From positions 1 through 35,129 of the IMG/VR virus record IMGVR_UViG_3300048625_000130: a stretch of 35,129 nucleotides of DNA; one strand, written 5' to 3'. The notes beneath the pieces are model-generated. The model searched no databases, was not told the DNA's origin, and was given only the letters and a program-made list of their open reading frames with translations. The stretch's first letter is position 1, and each line of letters starts with the position of its first letter. This document shows, piece after piece, positions 19,466-27,649 of this stretch. This stretch comes from a virus. Position numbers and translations under genes: made by a program.

Positions 19466-20986
19466 TTAGCCAGCGGCTGATGTGCTGGTCATTTGAACCG
19501 CAGACCAATAGACGGTGGTATTAGAGATGTTGGTTCGGTAGATGTAGATGAGGGCACCTGTAGCTGTAACGCTGGCAGCTGACACTTCCATCACGTTTGA
19601 GCCGGGCACTGTAGAGCTAGCAGTCACAGTCACAATCGGTGGCACAGTGAAGCGGCCAGCAGGGAATGTGATTGCGGCTGAGGTTGGAGTGTTAGCCACA
19701 GGTGTGATTGACACTGAGCCGGCAGCCATCGCATACGGCAAGCCTGTGCTCTCTTTGAATGCAGAGAGAGAGGTAGTGCCAGTGCCACCGTTAGCAACGC
19801 TTACAGGCAGAGCAAAGGCAAGAGACTCTTTGAGCTCCAAAGCGTTTACACGCGTTGCTGTCTGAGTCTGCTTGCGAGCAACCAAGGCCTCATAGTCCAC
19901 ACCAGAAGGCTCACCAACCGTGGCACCAATACGCAGACCATCAGCATCAATGCGCAACGCCACAGAGGTGACAACAGCTGAGACTTCCTGCTCACCAACC
20001 GTCACACCAACCTTGTCACCAAGGTGCCAGTCAATGCCATAGCGCATCGTCAAGTCAGATGAGGGCACAATCTCCACACTGGTCAGGGTCTTGCCAGTCT
20101 TGGCAAGCTCTTCCTGTCCACGCTGTAGCAGATTGGCAGATGCGGATTCGTTGTTGTCATCAATAAAGCGCTCAATGCGGCGGGCCCAAGCACTCTCAGC
20201 CGCCACAGAATCAGACGTGCTGACTGAGACAAGCATGCGGCTAACACCAGTGCCAGAGCCACCTACTATGGCGCGTGTAGCCTCTGGCGATGAGTAGCCG
20301 TAGCCAGACTTAGAGAGTGTGTTGTTAGCGATGTCCATGCGGATTTCCGCACTGCGGTCAGCAGGGGCACTGACTACAAACTGTAGCTGTGAGCCAATCT
20401 GCTTCACATCAAAGTTGAGGCTATCAATGCTGGCAAGGTTGTCCAGCAGCTCGCCAAGAATCTCAAAGCGTGCAGAGCCAGTAAGGGTAGAGCCCACCAT
20501 TGGGTCAACCGATGCAGCCAGCTGTGTGAGCTTGCGGCCAGCAGGGGCCAGCACACCAATGTTGCGGTCAACGTAAGCGCACATGATGGATGAGGCCACA
20601 CCAGCCCGCACATCGTTAGCAGTGGCACCAAGTGCAGGGTCTGCATTAGATGGGTCTGGGAAGGCTAGATGGTCAGCCAGAATCACTGAGTCATCAACAC
20701 CAGCAATCTGCCACTCACCCTCTGGGTCTTGGCTAGTCTTGTCCAACGTGGCGCTAGTAGTAGGGCCAGACAGGATGACACCCTGCGGGCCAGTCACAAT
20801 CAGACCAGCACCCGGCTGACGTAAAGCCTCAGCCATGTCATTGCCAGCAGGCAGTGTGATAGACCAGTTGCCCACATTGTTGAGGCGCAGCACAGACTCA
20901 AAGCCCACAAGATACTGAGCTGTAATCTGACCAACACGAGTCAGGGTGCTATCACGCACCTCAACCGTTATCTCACTGACCTTCAT
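19466..20986 (-). CDS. baseplate/tail protein, ReqiPepy6 gp37-like, with C-terminal fibre-like domain
   Basis: A 506-aa protein. Residues about 1-375 have the gp37-like (tail-associated hub, Tal-like) layout: GFESVLRLNNVGNWSITLPAG, VILSGPTT, and the IDWHLGDKVGVTVG barrel. A linker with VANGGTGTTSLSAF (about 395-410), a motif of tail-fibre proteins, joins a C-terminal beta domain (FTVPPIVTVTASST ...) that may bind carbohydrate. It should sit at the tail tip under the distal tail protein. It is coupled to the upstream gene by TAATG. Confidence 0.82.
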   Translation of the reverse strand: MKVSEITVEVRDSTLTRVGQITAQYLVGFESVLRLNNVGNWSITLPAGNDMAEALRQPGAGLIVTGPQGVILSGPTTSATLDKTSQDPEGEWQIAGVDDSVILADHLAFPDPSNADPALGATANDVRAGVASSIMCAYVDRNIGVLAPAGRKLTQLAASVDPMVGSTLTGSARFEILGELLDNLASIDSLNFDVKQIGSQLQFVVSAPADRSAEIRMDIANNTLSKSGYGYSSPEATRAIVGGSGTGVSRMLVSVSTSDSVAAESAWARRIERFIDDNNESASANLLQRGQEELAKTGKTLTSVEIVPSSDLTMRYGIDWHLGDKVGVTVGEQEVSAVVTSVALRIDADGLRIGATVGEPSGVDYEALVARKQTQTATRVNALELKESLAFALPVSVANGGTGTTSLSAFKESTGLPYAMAAGSVSITPVANTPTSAAITFPAGRFTVPPIVTVTASSTVPGSNVMEVSAASVTATGALIYIYRTNISNTTVYWSAVQMTSTSAAG

Positions 20987-21840
20987 TAGTGCATAACCTC
21001 AAACCGTGGGGAGTAGTAGCAGGTCACCTTGGTGGCAGTAGTTGCCCCAGTGCCTGCAACTTCCATGGCTGTGGTGCCGGGTGGGAGAGCAAAGAGCTTA
21101 GGTGCTGTGCCAAGTGAGCCATACATGTTAGTGCCAGCATCATCAACAACAGTGCCAGCCTCTGTGTCTATTGTAATTGTTACACCGTCAGCAATAGCTG
21201 CGACATACGAGAACGAAGAAGAACCGCTAGTGACTGTCAAGCCCTCAATAGGGCCACGGATAACCCACGTTGGATAAGTGTCTACGTCACCAACATTGTT
21301 AGCAGTGATGGAGCCAAGTGCCTGCGATGACGAGACCTTTAGCTTGCTGAGCTGGGGGAGTAGACCACGGCCTGTGACCGCTACTACGTTGAAGCTCTCG
21401 CTTGTGGTGCGCTGCCAGAACGGCTGAGGCGCTTGCAAGGTGATGGCCCAGCGGCAGTAGGTGTTGCCAGCGTCAGTCCCAAATTGGGTCTCTGCACCAG
21501 CTGTGTAGTGAGCATCCAAGTAGACGCTTGTGCCATCGCTGTAGTTGGCCTGCACACGTGTAGGGCCGTTGCTGTCTTGGAGCAGGCGTGCAAGGCGGCG
21601 CAGCTTGGTCTCAACATCTGCACGGTCTGTGCCCAGCACCATGATTGGCAGGTCAATGTCACGCACACCACGCTTGGATGAGCGCCACACGCCACCGTTG
21701 CCAGCTGACGGCTCAATGCGCACGCTGGTGGATGGGATACCAAAGCCACTAACGCCAGTGGTCAGGATGAAGTCACCATCATCAGCCAGCTCAATGGTGT
21801 CTCCATTGGAGCCGATAAGTGACAGGGTTACGTTTACCAT
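20986..21840 (-). CDS. distal tail protein (Dit-like)
   Basis: A 284-aa protein of the siphovirus tail-component family. The N-terminal barrel contains RDIDLPIMVLGTDRADVETKLRR-type sequence (about 60-82), then YCRWAITLQAPQPFWQR (about 127-143), the classic Dit segment. The C-terminal galectin-like part follows (VDTYPTWVIRGPIEG). It forms the hexameric ring joining tail tube and baseplate. Its start overlaps the tape-measure stop by 7 bp. Confidence 0.85.
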   Translation of the reverse strand: MVNVTLSLIGSNGDTIELADDGDFILTTGVSGFGIPSTSVRIEPSAGNGGVWRSSKRGVRDIDLPIMVLGTDRADVETKLRRLARLLQDSNGPTRVQANYSDGTSVYLDAHYTAGAETQFGTDAGNTYCRWAITLQAPQPFWQRTTSESFNVVAVTGRGLLPQLSKLKVSSSQALGSITANNVGDVDTYPTWVIRGPIEGLTVTSGSSSFSYVAAIADGVTITIDTEAGTVVDDAGTNMYGSLGTAPKLFALPPGTTAMEVAGTGATTATKVTCYYSPRFEVMH

Positions 21841-24701
21841 CCGGCAACTACCTTTCCGCGCTTCATAGCTGTAAACAAAGCCTGCTCAGAATCAAGAGAC
21901 TGATTTGGTGCGGCATAGTAGTTGAGGGTCTGGCCTGAGCTGCTGCCAATTCCCATCATGCGCTCAAAGTCTTTGAGTGGTGTGACAACCTCTGGGCCAG
22001 CCTCACCAATGATTGCCTGCGTTGGCCGGCTAACAAATCCACCCTTAGCCATGAGTGGGATGCCGCTGGCCTGAAGGATGCCTGCAAGTGAGGTGGTGTT
22101 GACCCGTGTGGTGGTGCCTACGCCAGCCTGACGGTGAGCATCGTTAGATGCCACGGTGCCTTGGCTACCTGTCAATCTGGTAGAGCCGCCACCCCCGCCG
22201 CCGCCGCCAGTCTTAGGTTTGACAACAGCACCCCTAGAGATGACGCTTGAGATGCGCTCAGTAAACTTGTCAGCCAGAGACTTCATCTGGTCTTCCAAAG
22301 CCTTCTTCTTAGCCTTGAGCCCATCAACAATGCCCTGTGCAACCTGAATGCCTTGGTCAAAGAGCACGCCACCAGCTGTAGTAGCTAGAGCGTTAGCAGT
22401 GGCATCAGCCTCAGCAGCAAGACTGTTGAGCTGTGTAATCGTCTCAGCACCACCAGCCTGAATAGACTTAGCAAAGTCAATGTTGCCAGACTCAAGCACC
22501 TGCTTGTAAAGGTTGTCAGACAGACCAGCAGCCTTGAGGTCAGTCAGGATGGCAAGCAGTTCCTTGTTTTTAGCAATGCGGTCTTGCAGCTGCTTCATCG
22601 CATCGCCAGCAGAGGTTGCATCTTGGATGTTTAGCGCGCTACCAAACTTGGCCTTCATTGAGTCAATGTAGTCAGACTTCTCTTTGAGCAGGTCAGTGAG
22701 TTTGGTCTGAGCCTTCTCAAGGTCAGCAACAACCTTGGCATGCTTGCGGGCAAGAGCGTTGAGGGCAACCGTGTAAGACTTGATGATTGCGTTGGCAGCT
22801 GTCTTGGCACTGGCAGTAATCTTGCCATCCTTGAAAGCTGCGGCCACCCACTCAGTGACCTTCTTCATAGATGAATTGATAGAGGCAACGTCACCAGTGA
22901 GACCCTTGTTGAGGCCCTGAATGATGTTCCTACCAAACTCTTGGAACACCTTAGATGGCGAGTGAATCCCCATCATGTTCTTGAAGCCCTCAATGGCGTT
23001 ATTGGCGATGTCACCAAAGAAGTCACCGATGCCGCCAGCAGCAGCCTTTACACCGTTGATAAGACCATCAATGATGTTCTTACCCATGGCCATAAACTTG
23101 GCAGGCAACCCACCAATGAAGGCAACGATGTTGTCCCAGTTCTTGATGATGATGCCAAGCAGAGTCCAGTTGAGGAAGACATCAACCATCCACTGAGCTG
23201 CCTGCTTGACCCATGCAACGATGGCATCCCAAGCCTTGACCGTAAACTTCTTGATGTTGTCCCAGTTGGCAATGATGATTGCAACGAGACCAACAACAGC
23301 GGCGATGACCCAGCCGATAGGGCCCATGGCGATAAGCCACGCGGCAGCCATGCGGGCAGCTTGAATCAGAGATTGCACACCCATCAGCACCCAGCCACCA
23401 ATAACGATGGCTGTCTGCACTAGGAAGATGGCAGCATTGGCTACGGCACCAGCAGCTGTGATGACCCAGCCCAGAACCACCTTGGCAGCGTTGACCGTTG
23501 CGGCGATGCCTTGAGCAACCCAGCCACCGATAACGAAGGCTGTCTGCACTAGGAAGGATGCGGCACCAGCCACAGCAGCAGCAGCTGAGACAACCCAGCC
23601 GGCCACCGTCTTGGCAGCGTTGACTGTGGCAGCAATACCCTGCATGACCCAGCCGCCAATGGTCTTGTAGCTGGCGATGAGCTGAGACGCAGATGAGGTG
23701 ATGGCAGCCCCAGAGGCTGTCAGCCAAGCACCAACAGCAGCCACCATGGAGGTGATGATTGCTGGCATAAAGATTGTGAGTAGGGCTCCAGCAACAATGC
23801 CAACAATGTAGCCATACTTTTGAAACCACTCATAGGCAGAGCCAAGTCCCGGCAGCAGGTTCTCATTGGTAAAGGTCACCAAGGTAGTCAGCACAGGCAG
23901 CAACGCTGTGCCCACCGTGATGCCAAGGTTCTCCATGTTGGCAGTCAAGATGCGCTGCTGGTTAGCAAGGCCACCAGAGGTGCGAGCAAAGTCACCCTGC
24001 TGAGTGGCTGTCTGCTCCATGATTGCTGCGTGAGCTGCAAGCACCTTCTGCTGAGGTGTCAGAGTGCCAGTGACCTTCTGACCAGTCTCATTGAAGTAGG
24101 CCTGCTTGAGAGTTGCGTCATCAAGTAGCACACCAAAACGGCGCAGAGGCTCAGCCTCACCACGTAGACCAGAGCCAATCGCTTGGATGGCCTCATCTAC
24201 AGAGGTGTTGTTGAACGATGCCAAGTCCGTAGCAAGCGACACCATGCCTGTTGAGAACAGTGCATTGTCTTCACCAGCTAGACCAGCAGCCTTGCCATAG
24301 ATACCAAAGGTCTTAGCAGCATCAAGCACCTGAGTCTTAGACTGACCCAGTGATGTGGCACCAGCAGCAGCAAACGCTTGGATGACACCAGAAGCATCAC
24401 CAAACACCTGACCCACAGCAGCACCCTGCTCAGCAAAGTCAGACGCATTGCTGATGGCATCCTTGAGGAATCCACCAACCTGAATCACACCAAAAGATGC
24501 AGCCATAGTGGCCAGAGCTGGTGCAATGAAGCCCTTGATTTTGGAGCCAAAGCCAGAGCCAACACCCTTAGCAAGACCAGCACCTGCACCCACACCAGCA
24601 TCACCAATGTCACCAGCGAGCTGGGTCTTCAGATAACGCTCAAGGTCAACGGTGCCCGGCACAATGTTTACAAAGGCGGTTGCTAAGGCTCTGTCAGCCA
24701 T
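21834..24701 (-). CDS. tape measure protein
   Basis: A 955-aa protein, the longest gene. At roughly 1.5 angstrom per residue it predicts a tail of about 140 nm. N-terminal helical scaffold; central hydrophobic region with tandem 43-aa repeats (about 348-433, degraded third copy after); several TM-like helices (VIAAVVGLVAIIIANW); MMGIHSPSKVF motif; a coiled-coil (about 640-760); a Gly-rich linker; and the C-terminal IIGEAGPEVVTPL typical of tape measures. It fixes tail length and is ejected into the host envelope with DNA. No lysozyme or peptidase motif recognised. Confidence 0.96.
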   Translation of the reverse strand: MADRALATAFVNIVPGTVDLERYLKTQLAGDIGDAGVGAGAGLAKGVGSGFGSKIKGFIAPALATMAASFGVIQVGGFLKDAISNASDFAEQGAAVGQVFGDASGVIQAFAAAGATSLGQSKTQVLDAAKTFGIYGKAAGLAGEDNALFSTGMVSLATDLASFNNTSVDEAIQAIGSGLRGEAEPLRRFGVLLDDATLKQAYFNETGQKVTGTLTPQQKVLAAHAAIMEQTATQQGDFARTSGGLANQQRILTANMENLGITVGTALLPVLTTLVTFTNENLLPGLGSAYEWFQKYGYIVGIVAGALLTIFMPAIITSMVAAVGAWLTASGAAITSSASQLIASYKTIGGWVMQGIAATVNAAKTVAGWVVSAAAAVAGAASFLVQTAFVIGGWVAQGIAATVNAAKVVLGWVITAAGAVANAAIFLVQTAIVIGGWVLMGVQSLIQAARMAAAWLIAMGPIGWVIAAVVGLVAIIIANWDNIKKFTVKAWDAIVAWVKQAAQWMVDVFLNWTLLGIIIKNWDNIVAFIGGLPAKFMAMGKNIIDGLINGVKAAAGGIGDFFGDIANNAIEGFKNMMGIHSPSKVFQEFGRNIIQGLNKGLTGDVASINSSMKKVTEWVAAAFKDGKITASAKTAANAIIKSYTVALNALARKHAKVVADLEKAQTKLTDLLKEKSDYIDSMKAKFGSALNIQDATSAGDAMKQLQDRIAKNKELLAILTDLKAAGLSDNLYKQVLESGNIDFAKSIQAGGAETITQLNSLAAEADATANALATTAGGVLFDQGIQVAQGIVDGLKAKKKALEDQMKSLADKFTERISSVISRGAVVKPKTGGGGGGGGSTRLTGSQGTVASNDAHRQAGVGTTTRVNTTSLAGILQASGIPLMAKGGFVSRPTQAIIGEAGPEVVTPLKDFERMMGIGSSSGQTLNYYAAPNQSLDSEQALFTAMKRGKVVAGW
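23402..23660. repeat. two tandem 129-bp repeats inside the tape measure gene
   Basis: Two 43-codon units starting IGGWVMQGIAATVNAAK and IGGWVAQGIAATVNAAK, each ending FLVQTA(F/I)V. A partial third unit (IGGWVLMGVQSL) follows to about 23330. In-frame duplication would lengthen the tail stepwise. Confidence 0.8.
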
Positions 24702-24703
24702 CG

Positions 24704-25108
24704 TTATTCCTTACTAGGGTTCATGCGTCTAAGCTGTGCCAAAACGTCTGCGGTAGATTTCTTAGTGCGCCCAATGCGCTTCTTGCCCTCTTCAGGCCAA
24801 GGTGCGGGGTAAGGCTTAGGCTTCTTCTTGCTGTTGACCGCGGCAAGCAACTCATACGAGTGCGCAGCCACAATCCACTCTCTGCTCACTGGGTATTGCC
24901 AGTCAGCTGAGGCAGCATGAAGCCAAGAGTTTGTGTCTCTCAGTAGCATTGCCACGAGCATGGTGGCCTCAAGCAGAGACACACCACGCTCAATGTCAAA
25001 GAGGCTTAGGCCAAACTTGGTTCTAAAGTCATAGGCCAGTTCGGCGGGGTGCTCTGCAATTAGCTCGCAGAGCTTACAGATTCCCCCACAGCTGCACCCT
25101 GAGTCCAT
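24704..25108 (-). CDS. tail assembly chaperone, frameshifted C-terminal part (gpT-like)
   Basis: This frame overlaps the end of the upstream chaperone gene and has no good start of its own. It is reached by -1 slippage at 25081-25087 and makes an about 213-aa fusion with the first chaperone. The sequence after the slip is helical (GICKLCELIAEHPAELAYD, FGLSLFDIERGVSLLEATM), with a basic Lys/Pro tail. In lambda the G and GT proteins coat the tape measure during tail assembly; this pair lies directly upstream of the tape measure gene. Confidence 0.8.
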   Translation of the reverse strand: MDSGCSCGGICKLCELIAEHPAELAYDFRTKFGLSLFDIERGVSLLEATMLVAMLLRDTNSWLHAASADWQYPVSREWIVAAHSYELLAAVNSKKKPKPYPAPWPEEGKKRIGRTKKSTADVLAQLRRMNPSKE

Positions 25109-25344
25109 CCCTCAAGGAAGACCTGAAACTGGTCAGGGGTCATAGCGTCAACAGCGGCAAGCTCAGCAGAGTCTTCACCCATGACGCTCTCAATGATGGT
25201 GAACGCTTGGTCAGCCTCATCCTTAGCCTTGCGGGCCTTACGGATAGCACCCATTGGCAGAGAGGTAAACGATGGGATAGTGAAGTCAACACCATCGTGA
25301 GTGAAGGTGTAGGTCTTGCTCTTGTGGTCTTGTGGAGCGGTCAT
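25060..25344 (-). CDS. tail assembly chaperone, N-terminal protein (gpG-like)
   Basis: A 94-aa protein. It begins with a beta strand pair (KTYTFTHDGVDFTIPSF), then charged helices (GAIRKARKAKDEADQAF) and acidic AMTPDQFQVFLEGW, matching the small chaperone layout. Its last codons contain GTG-GGG-GAA, the slip site to the next frame. It lies between the major tail protein terminator and the tape measure gene. Confidence 0.85.
   Translation of the reverse strand: MTAPQDHKSKTYTFTHDGVDFTIPSFTSLPMGAIRKARKAKDEADQAFTIIESVMGEDSAELAAVDAMTPDQFQVFLEGWTQGAAVGESVSSAS
25081..25087 (-). promoter_or_regulatory. -1 ribosomal slippage site GGGGGAA
   Basis: On the minus strand the zero frame reads GTG GGG GAA and the -1 frame reads GGG GGA ATC, which enters the downstream chaperone frame without a stop. 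The P-site codon re-pairs fully after the slip, the A-site codon only partly. The zero frame stops 7 codons later. Confidence 0.7.
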
Positions 25345-25388
25345 AGCGGTTCCTTACTTAGCGGTTAGTTAGCGGTCTTGTGGGGTGG

Positions 25389-25435
25389 AGACCTGATGGG
25401 GGCAGTGACCGCTCAACTACCCCCATCAGGGGTCT
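25389..25435 (-). terminator. strong hairpin after the major tail protein gene
   Basis: AGACC and CTGATGGGGG pair with CCCCCATCAG and GTCT around a 17-nt loop. There is no long T-tract, so it may act as an attenuator lowering expression of chaperone and tape-measure genes relative to the major tail protein, or as an mRNA stabiliser. It occupies the 25345-25443 gap. Confidence 0.7.
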
Positions 25436-25443
25436 AATGGTTT

Positions 25444-25968
25444 CTACTCAAACTCAGAGAAGAAGATGTCAGCCACGCGGCCATCAGCTGCATAAGCAGT
25501 AACAGTCACACCGTAAGCAACAGCCTCACCGTTCTGAATCTGCTGAGCCTCAACAGACAAGATTTCGCCAGATGGCACGTAGTGACGGATAGCCTTAGCA
25601 CCATCAACAACGTCAATGACGAATGACTTGCGGCCACCAGTGTTAGTAGGGTTGAGCTCAATCTTGCCGGCTACAAGGTCTCCACCGAAGTAGGCCTCAA
25701 GCACATCCTGAGTAGTCTCAAGAAGGGTGAAGGCGTAGGTTACGGTGCCCTCAGTAACAACCTCACGCACAAGGTCAGCGTTCTGCCATGCACGAATCTG
25801 GTTGGTTGACTTGTCAACGGTAAACTCAACACCGTCAGCAGAGACATAGCCAAGTTCGGTGAATCCTGTAAGAGCTGCGGTAGAGCTGGCTGGAGCGGTT
25901 GCGCTAGTTGCACCGACATAAACCTTGCCAGTGATACCTACAACCACGTTTTCGGCAGTAAGTGCCAT
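25444..25968 (-). CDS. major tail (tube) protein
   Basis: A 174-aa protein. I chose ATG 25968 behind GAAAGGAAACC; the longer frame begins at 26010. The sequence fits a tail-tube subunit: Ala/Thr-rich N-terminus (VVVGITGKVYVGAT), FTELGYVSADGVEFTVDK, RAWQNADLVREVVTEGTVTY, LLETTQDVLEAYFGG, and a C-terminal beta strand. It polymerises into the tail tube. It is flanked by a ribosome-binding site and hairpins suited to high expression. Confidence 0.92.
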   Translation of the reverse strand: MALTAENVVVGITGKVYVGATSATAPASSTAALTGFTELGYVSADGVEFTVDKSTNQIRAWQNADLVREVVTEGTVTYAFTLLETTQDVLEAYFGGDLVAGKIELNPTNTGGRKSFVIDVVDGAKAIRHYVPSGEILSVEAQQIQNGEAVAYGVTVTAYAADGRVADIFFSEFE

Positions 25969-25996
25969 GATGGTTTCCTTTCGAAAGGGATTAGTT

Positions 25997-26030
25997 GCCC
26001 AAGCGGGCATGGTTTTCTGCGGTGCAGAAA
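25997..26030. other. two small perfect hairpins upstream of the major tail protein
   Basis: GCCC-AAGC-GGGC at 25997-26008 and TTTCTGC-GGT-GCAGAAA at 26014-26030, in the 5' untranslated spacer. They may stabilise the major tail mRNA or insulate it from the upstream connector genes. Confidence 0.5.
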
Positions 26031-26033
26031 TCT

Positions 26034-26426
26034 TTAGAGAGTTGAGCCCTTGACAGTGAGCAGCACATCAAGGCTGCGCTTCTCATAAGGGCCCTCATCA
26101 GGGAGACGCACAGGGCCAACACGCAACACAGCGTTCTTGATGGTCTCGCCTGCAACATCAGGGATAAGAGCTGCGACAGTCAGTGCCAGCTCAGAGGTAG
26201 CCCCATAGTCAAGGCCATACACCTCAACAACTAGGGCAGCCTCACGGAGCACATAGTCACGTTGGCCGTTGTAAGCCACGGTGAGCACCACATCAAAGTC
26301 TGGTGCTGTCTCGTCAGGCTGAGCCTTCTTAGTAGCCACACGGATGGTGCCAGTGCCGTGGCCGGCCAGTGCATCTTGGAGATAGGCAACTAGCTCACGT
26401 TCAATGTCTGGGAAGATAACTGCCAT
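26034..26426 (-). CDS. tail terminator protein
   Basis: A 130-aa protein. FPDIERELVAYLQDALAG at the start, DFDVVLTVAYNGQRD, and LALTVAALIPDVAGETIKNAVL with a final strand LDVLLTVKG fit the tail-terminator (lambda gpU-like) fold. It caps the tail tube and joins it to the head connector. Placement between the HK97 gp10-like gene and the major tail gene is standard. Confidence 0.8.
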   Translation of the reverse strand: MAVIFPDIERELVAYLQDALAGHGTGTIRVATKKAQPDETAPDFDVVLTVAYNGQRDYVLREAALVVEVYGLDYGATSELALTVAALIPDVAGETIKNAVLRVGPVRLPDEGPYEKRSLDVLLTVKGSTL

Positions 26427-26436
26427 GTGCCTATCT

Positions 26437-26802
26437 CTATCTAGTAAACTTGCGTAATGCTGCTCTGAGGTGGTCTACACCGTCACGCTTGAGCGTGTGG
26501 AAGTAGGCAGCTAGGAATGTGTCTATGGGTGCGTTGCTGACCACGTTGACGCGCGGTCTGATGCCGCCACGTGACTGCCACTGCACTGTGAAGCCTGCAT
26601 CTGCGTAGCCATCAATGCGGCCACCAGAGCCCTCTTCAGCTGAGCTGGCTGTGGCCTGAGCCTCTTGTGCAACAGCTGACGCTGTGCCCACTAGCAGGTC
26701 TCTGACGGCCTTGTTGGTCTCCATAAACTGGCTGATGCCAGCCTCATCAATGTCTACGCGCACGCCACCACCGAAGAGGTTTGTAGACTTGCGCCTAGCC
26801 AC
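26437..26802 (-). CDS. HK97 gp10-like head-tail connector protein
   Basis: A 121-aa protein beginning at GTG 26802 with TCAGGAAG upstream. A longer frame to 26961 is a shadow of the neighbour. The basic N-terminus (ARRKSTNLFG) is followed by helix ISQFMETNKAVRDLLVGTAS, AQEAQATASS, and a strand region ending FHTLKRDGVDHLRAALRKF, as in the gp10 family. It is part of the neck. It overlaps the upstream stop by 8 bp. Confidence 0.82.
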   Translation of the reverse strand: MARRKSTNLFGGGVRVDIDEAGISQFMETNKAVRDLLVGTASAVAQEAQATASSAEEGSGGRIDGYADAGFTVQWQSRGGIRPRVNVVSNAPIDTFLAAYFHTLKRDGVDHLRAALRKFTR

Positions 26803-27130
26803 TGCGCTTCCTGACGTTGACAACCACGCCAACCTCAAAGTCAAACGGTGGCACCCAGTTCTGGGCATCGCCATCCTTGACCCACTCAGTGCCTCTGACC
26901 ACGAATCGGTCACCAGACTCAACAGCCGTGCCGTTAGGTAAGTAGAGGGTGAGCTTGGCATCTACAGCGTCACGGTTGATGTCCACAGGCTCATCACCTG
27001 TAGTAATACCAATCATGCAGCCATGCACGGTGATGGTGGTTAGAGAGTGTGTGGTGTTGCCATACTCATCTACAGCGTTAGCGCTGCGGCGCTTGATGGT
27101 GATGGTCTCATTGCCGCGGAAGAATGACAC
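26795..27130 (-). CDS. head closure / head-tail stopper protein
   Basis: A 111-aa beta-rich protein with a GTG start (27130). FFRGNETITIKRRSANAVDEYGN, GCMIGITTGDEPVD, KLTLYLPNGTAVESGDRFVVRG and NWVPPFDFEVGVVVNVRK are typical of the head-closure (gp16/FII-like) family. It forms a ring under the adaptor that retains packaged DNA. Confidence 0.85.
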   Translation of the reverse strand: MSFFRGNETITIKRRSANAVDEYGNTTHSLTTITVHGCMIGITTGDEPVDINRDAVDAKLTLYLPNGTAVESGDRFVVRGTEWVKDGDAQNWVPPFDFEVGVVVNVRKRSG

Positions 27131-27132
27131 GG

Positions 27133-27564
27133 TTAGTCTGCCTCAATGACCATAGGTCTAGGCAGAGGCAGCCACCATGTGTAGTCCACACCAGCATCAG
27201 GTGCTGTGTTGACAGAGAACGCCTTGCCACGCTTCTTAGGTGCAAGCAGAGCAACCTCATCAGCTGTAAGCCAGATGTCTTTATCTGAGCCAAAGCTGCG
27301 GCCCTGACCGAATGGGCCAGTGCTCTGCTGCCAGTAGGTCAGGTTCTCTGGGTTGCGCAACATACGGCTGACCATGCGGCACACCACAAGGGTGACAACA
27401 GGTGCAGCAAGAGTGCCGGCTGTGATGCGGTCTTGAATCAGTGGATACTGAGACAGGATGACTGCCTCAGCGTCTGCGATAAGAGCAGCAACTAGGGCCT
27501 CATCTGTTGGTGCGCCAGAGCCCACCCATCGGTCAGTGACATCAGTAAAGGTTGCCCAAGTCAT
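27133..27564 (-). CDS. head-tail adaptor (gp15/gp6-like connector)
   Basis: A 143-aa protein. N-terminal helices (TFTDVTDRWVGSG, EALVAALIADAEAVILSQYP), VVTLVVCRMVSRMLRNPENL and GPFGQGRSFG fit the adaptor family that docks on the portal. It is separated from the capsid gene by a terminator, so lower expression than capsid is expected. Confidence 0.85.
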   Translation of the reverse strand: MTWATFTDVTDRWVGSGAPTDEALVAALIADAEAVILSQYPLIQDRITAGTLAAPVVTLVVCRMVSRMLRNPENLTYWQQSTGPFGQGRSFGSDKDIWLTADEVALLAPKKRGKAFSVNTAPDAGVDYTWWLPLPRPMVIEAD

Positions 27565-27596
27565 GCGTGCCTTTCACAGGGTAAAAAGTTTAGGGA

Positions 27597-27633
27597 GAGT
27601 GGGGGCCAGAGCCACAAGGGGTGACCCCCACTC
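27597..27633 (-). terminator. terminator after the major capsid gene
   Basis: On the minus strand GAGTGGGGG pairs with CCCCCACTC around a 19-nt loop, followed by TCCCTAAACTTTTTACC. It lies in the 85-bp gap after the capsid gene and probably gives partial termination that keeps capsid transcript above connector transcript. Confidence 0.78.
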
Positions 27634-27649
27634 AAGGTGTTACTAGGGT

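Noticed and set aside
23182-23829. Minus-strand frame of 215 codons rich in Cys, His and Trp
   Set aside because: Alternative frame inside the tape measure repeats; composition is that of a shadow frame.
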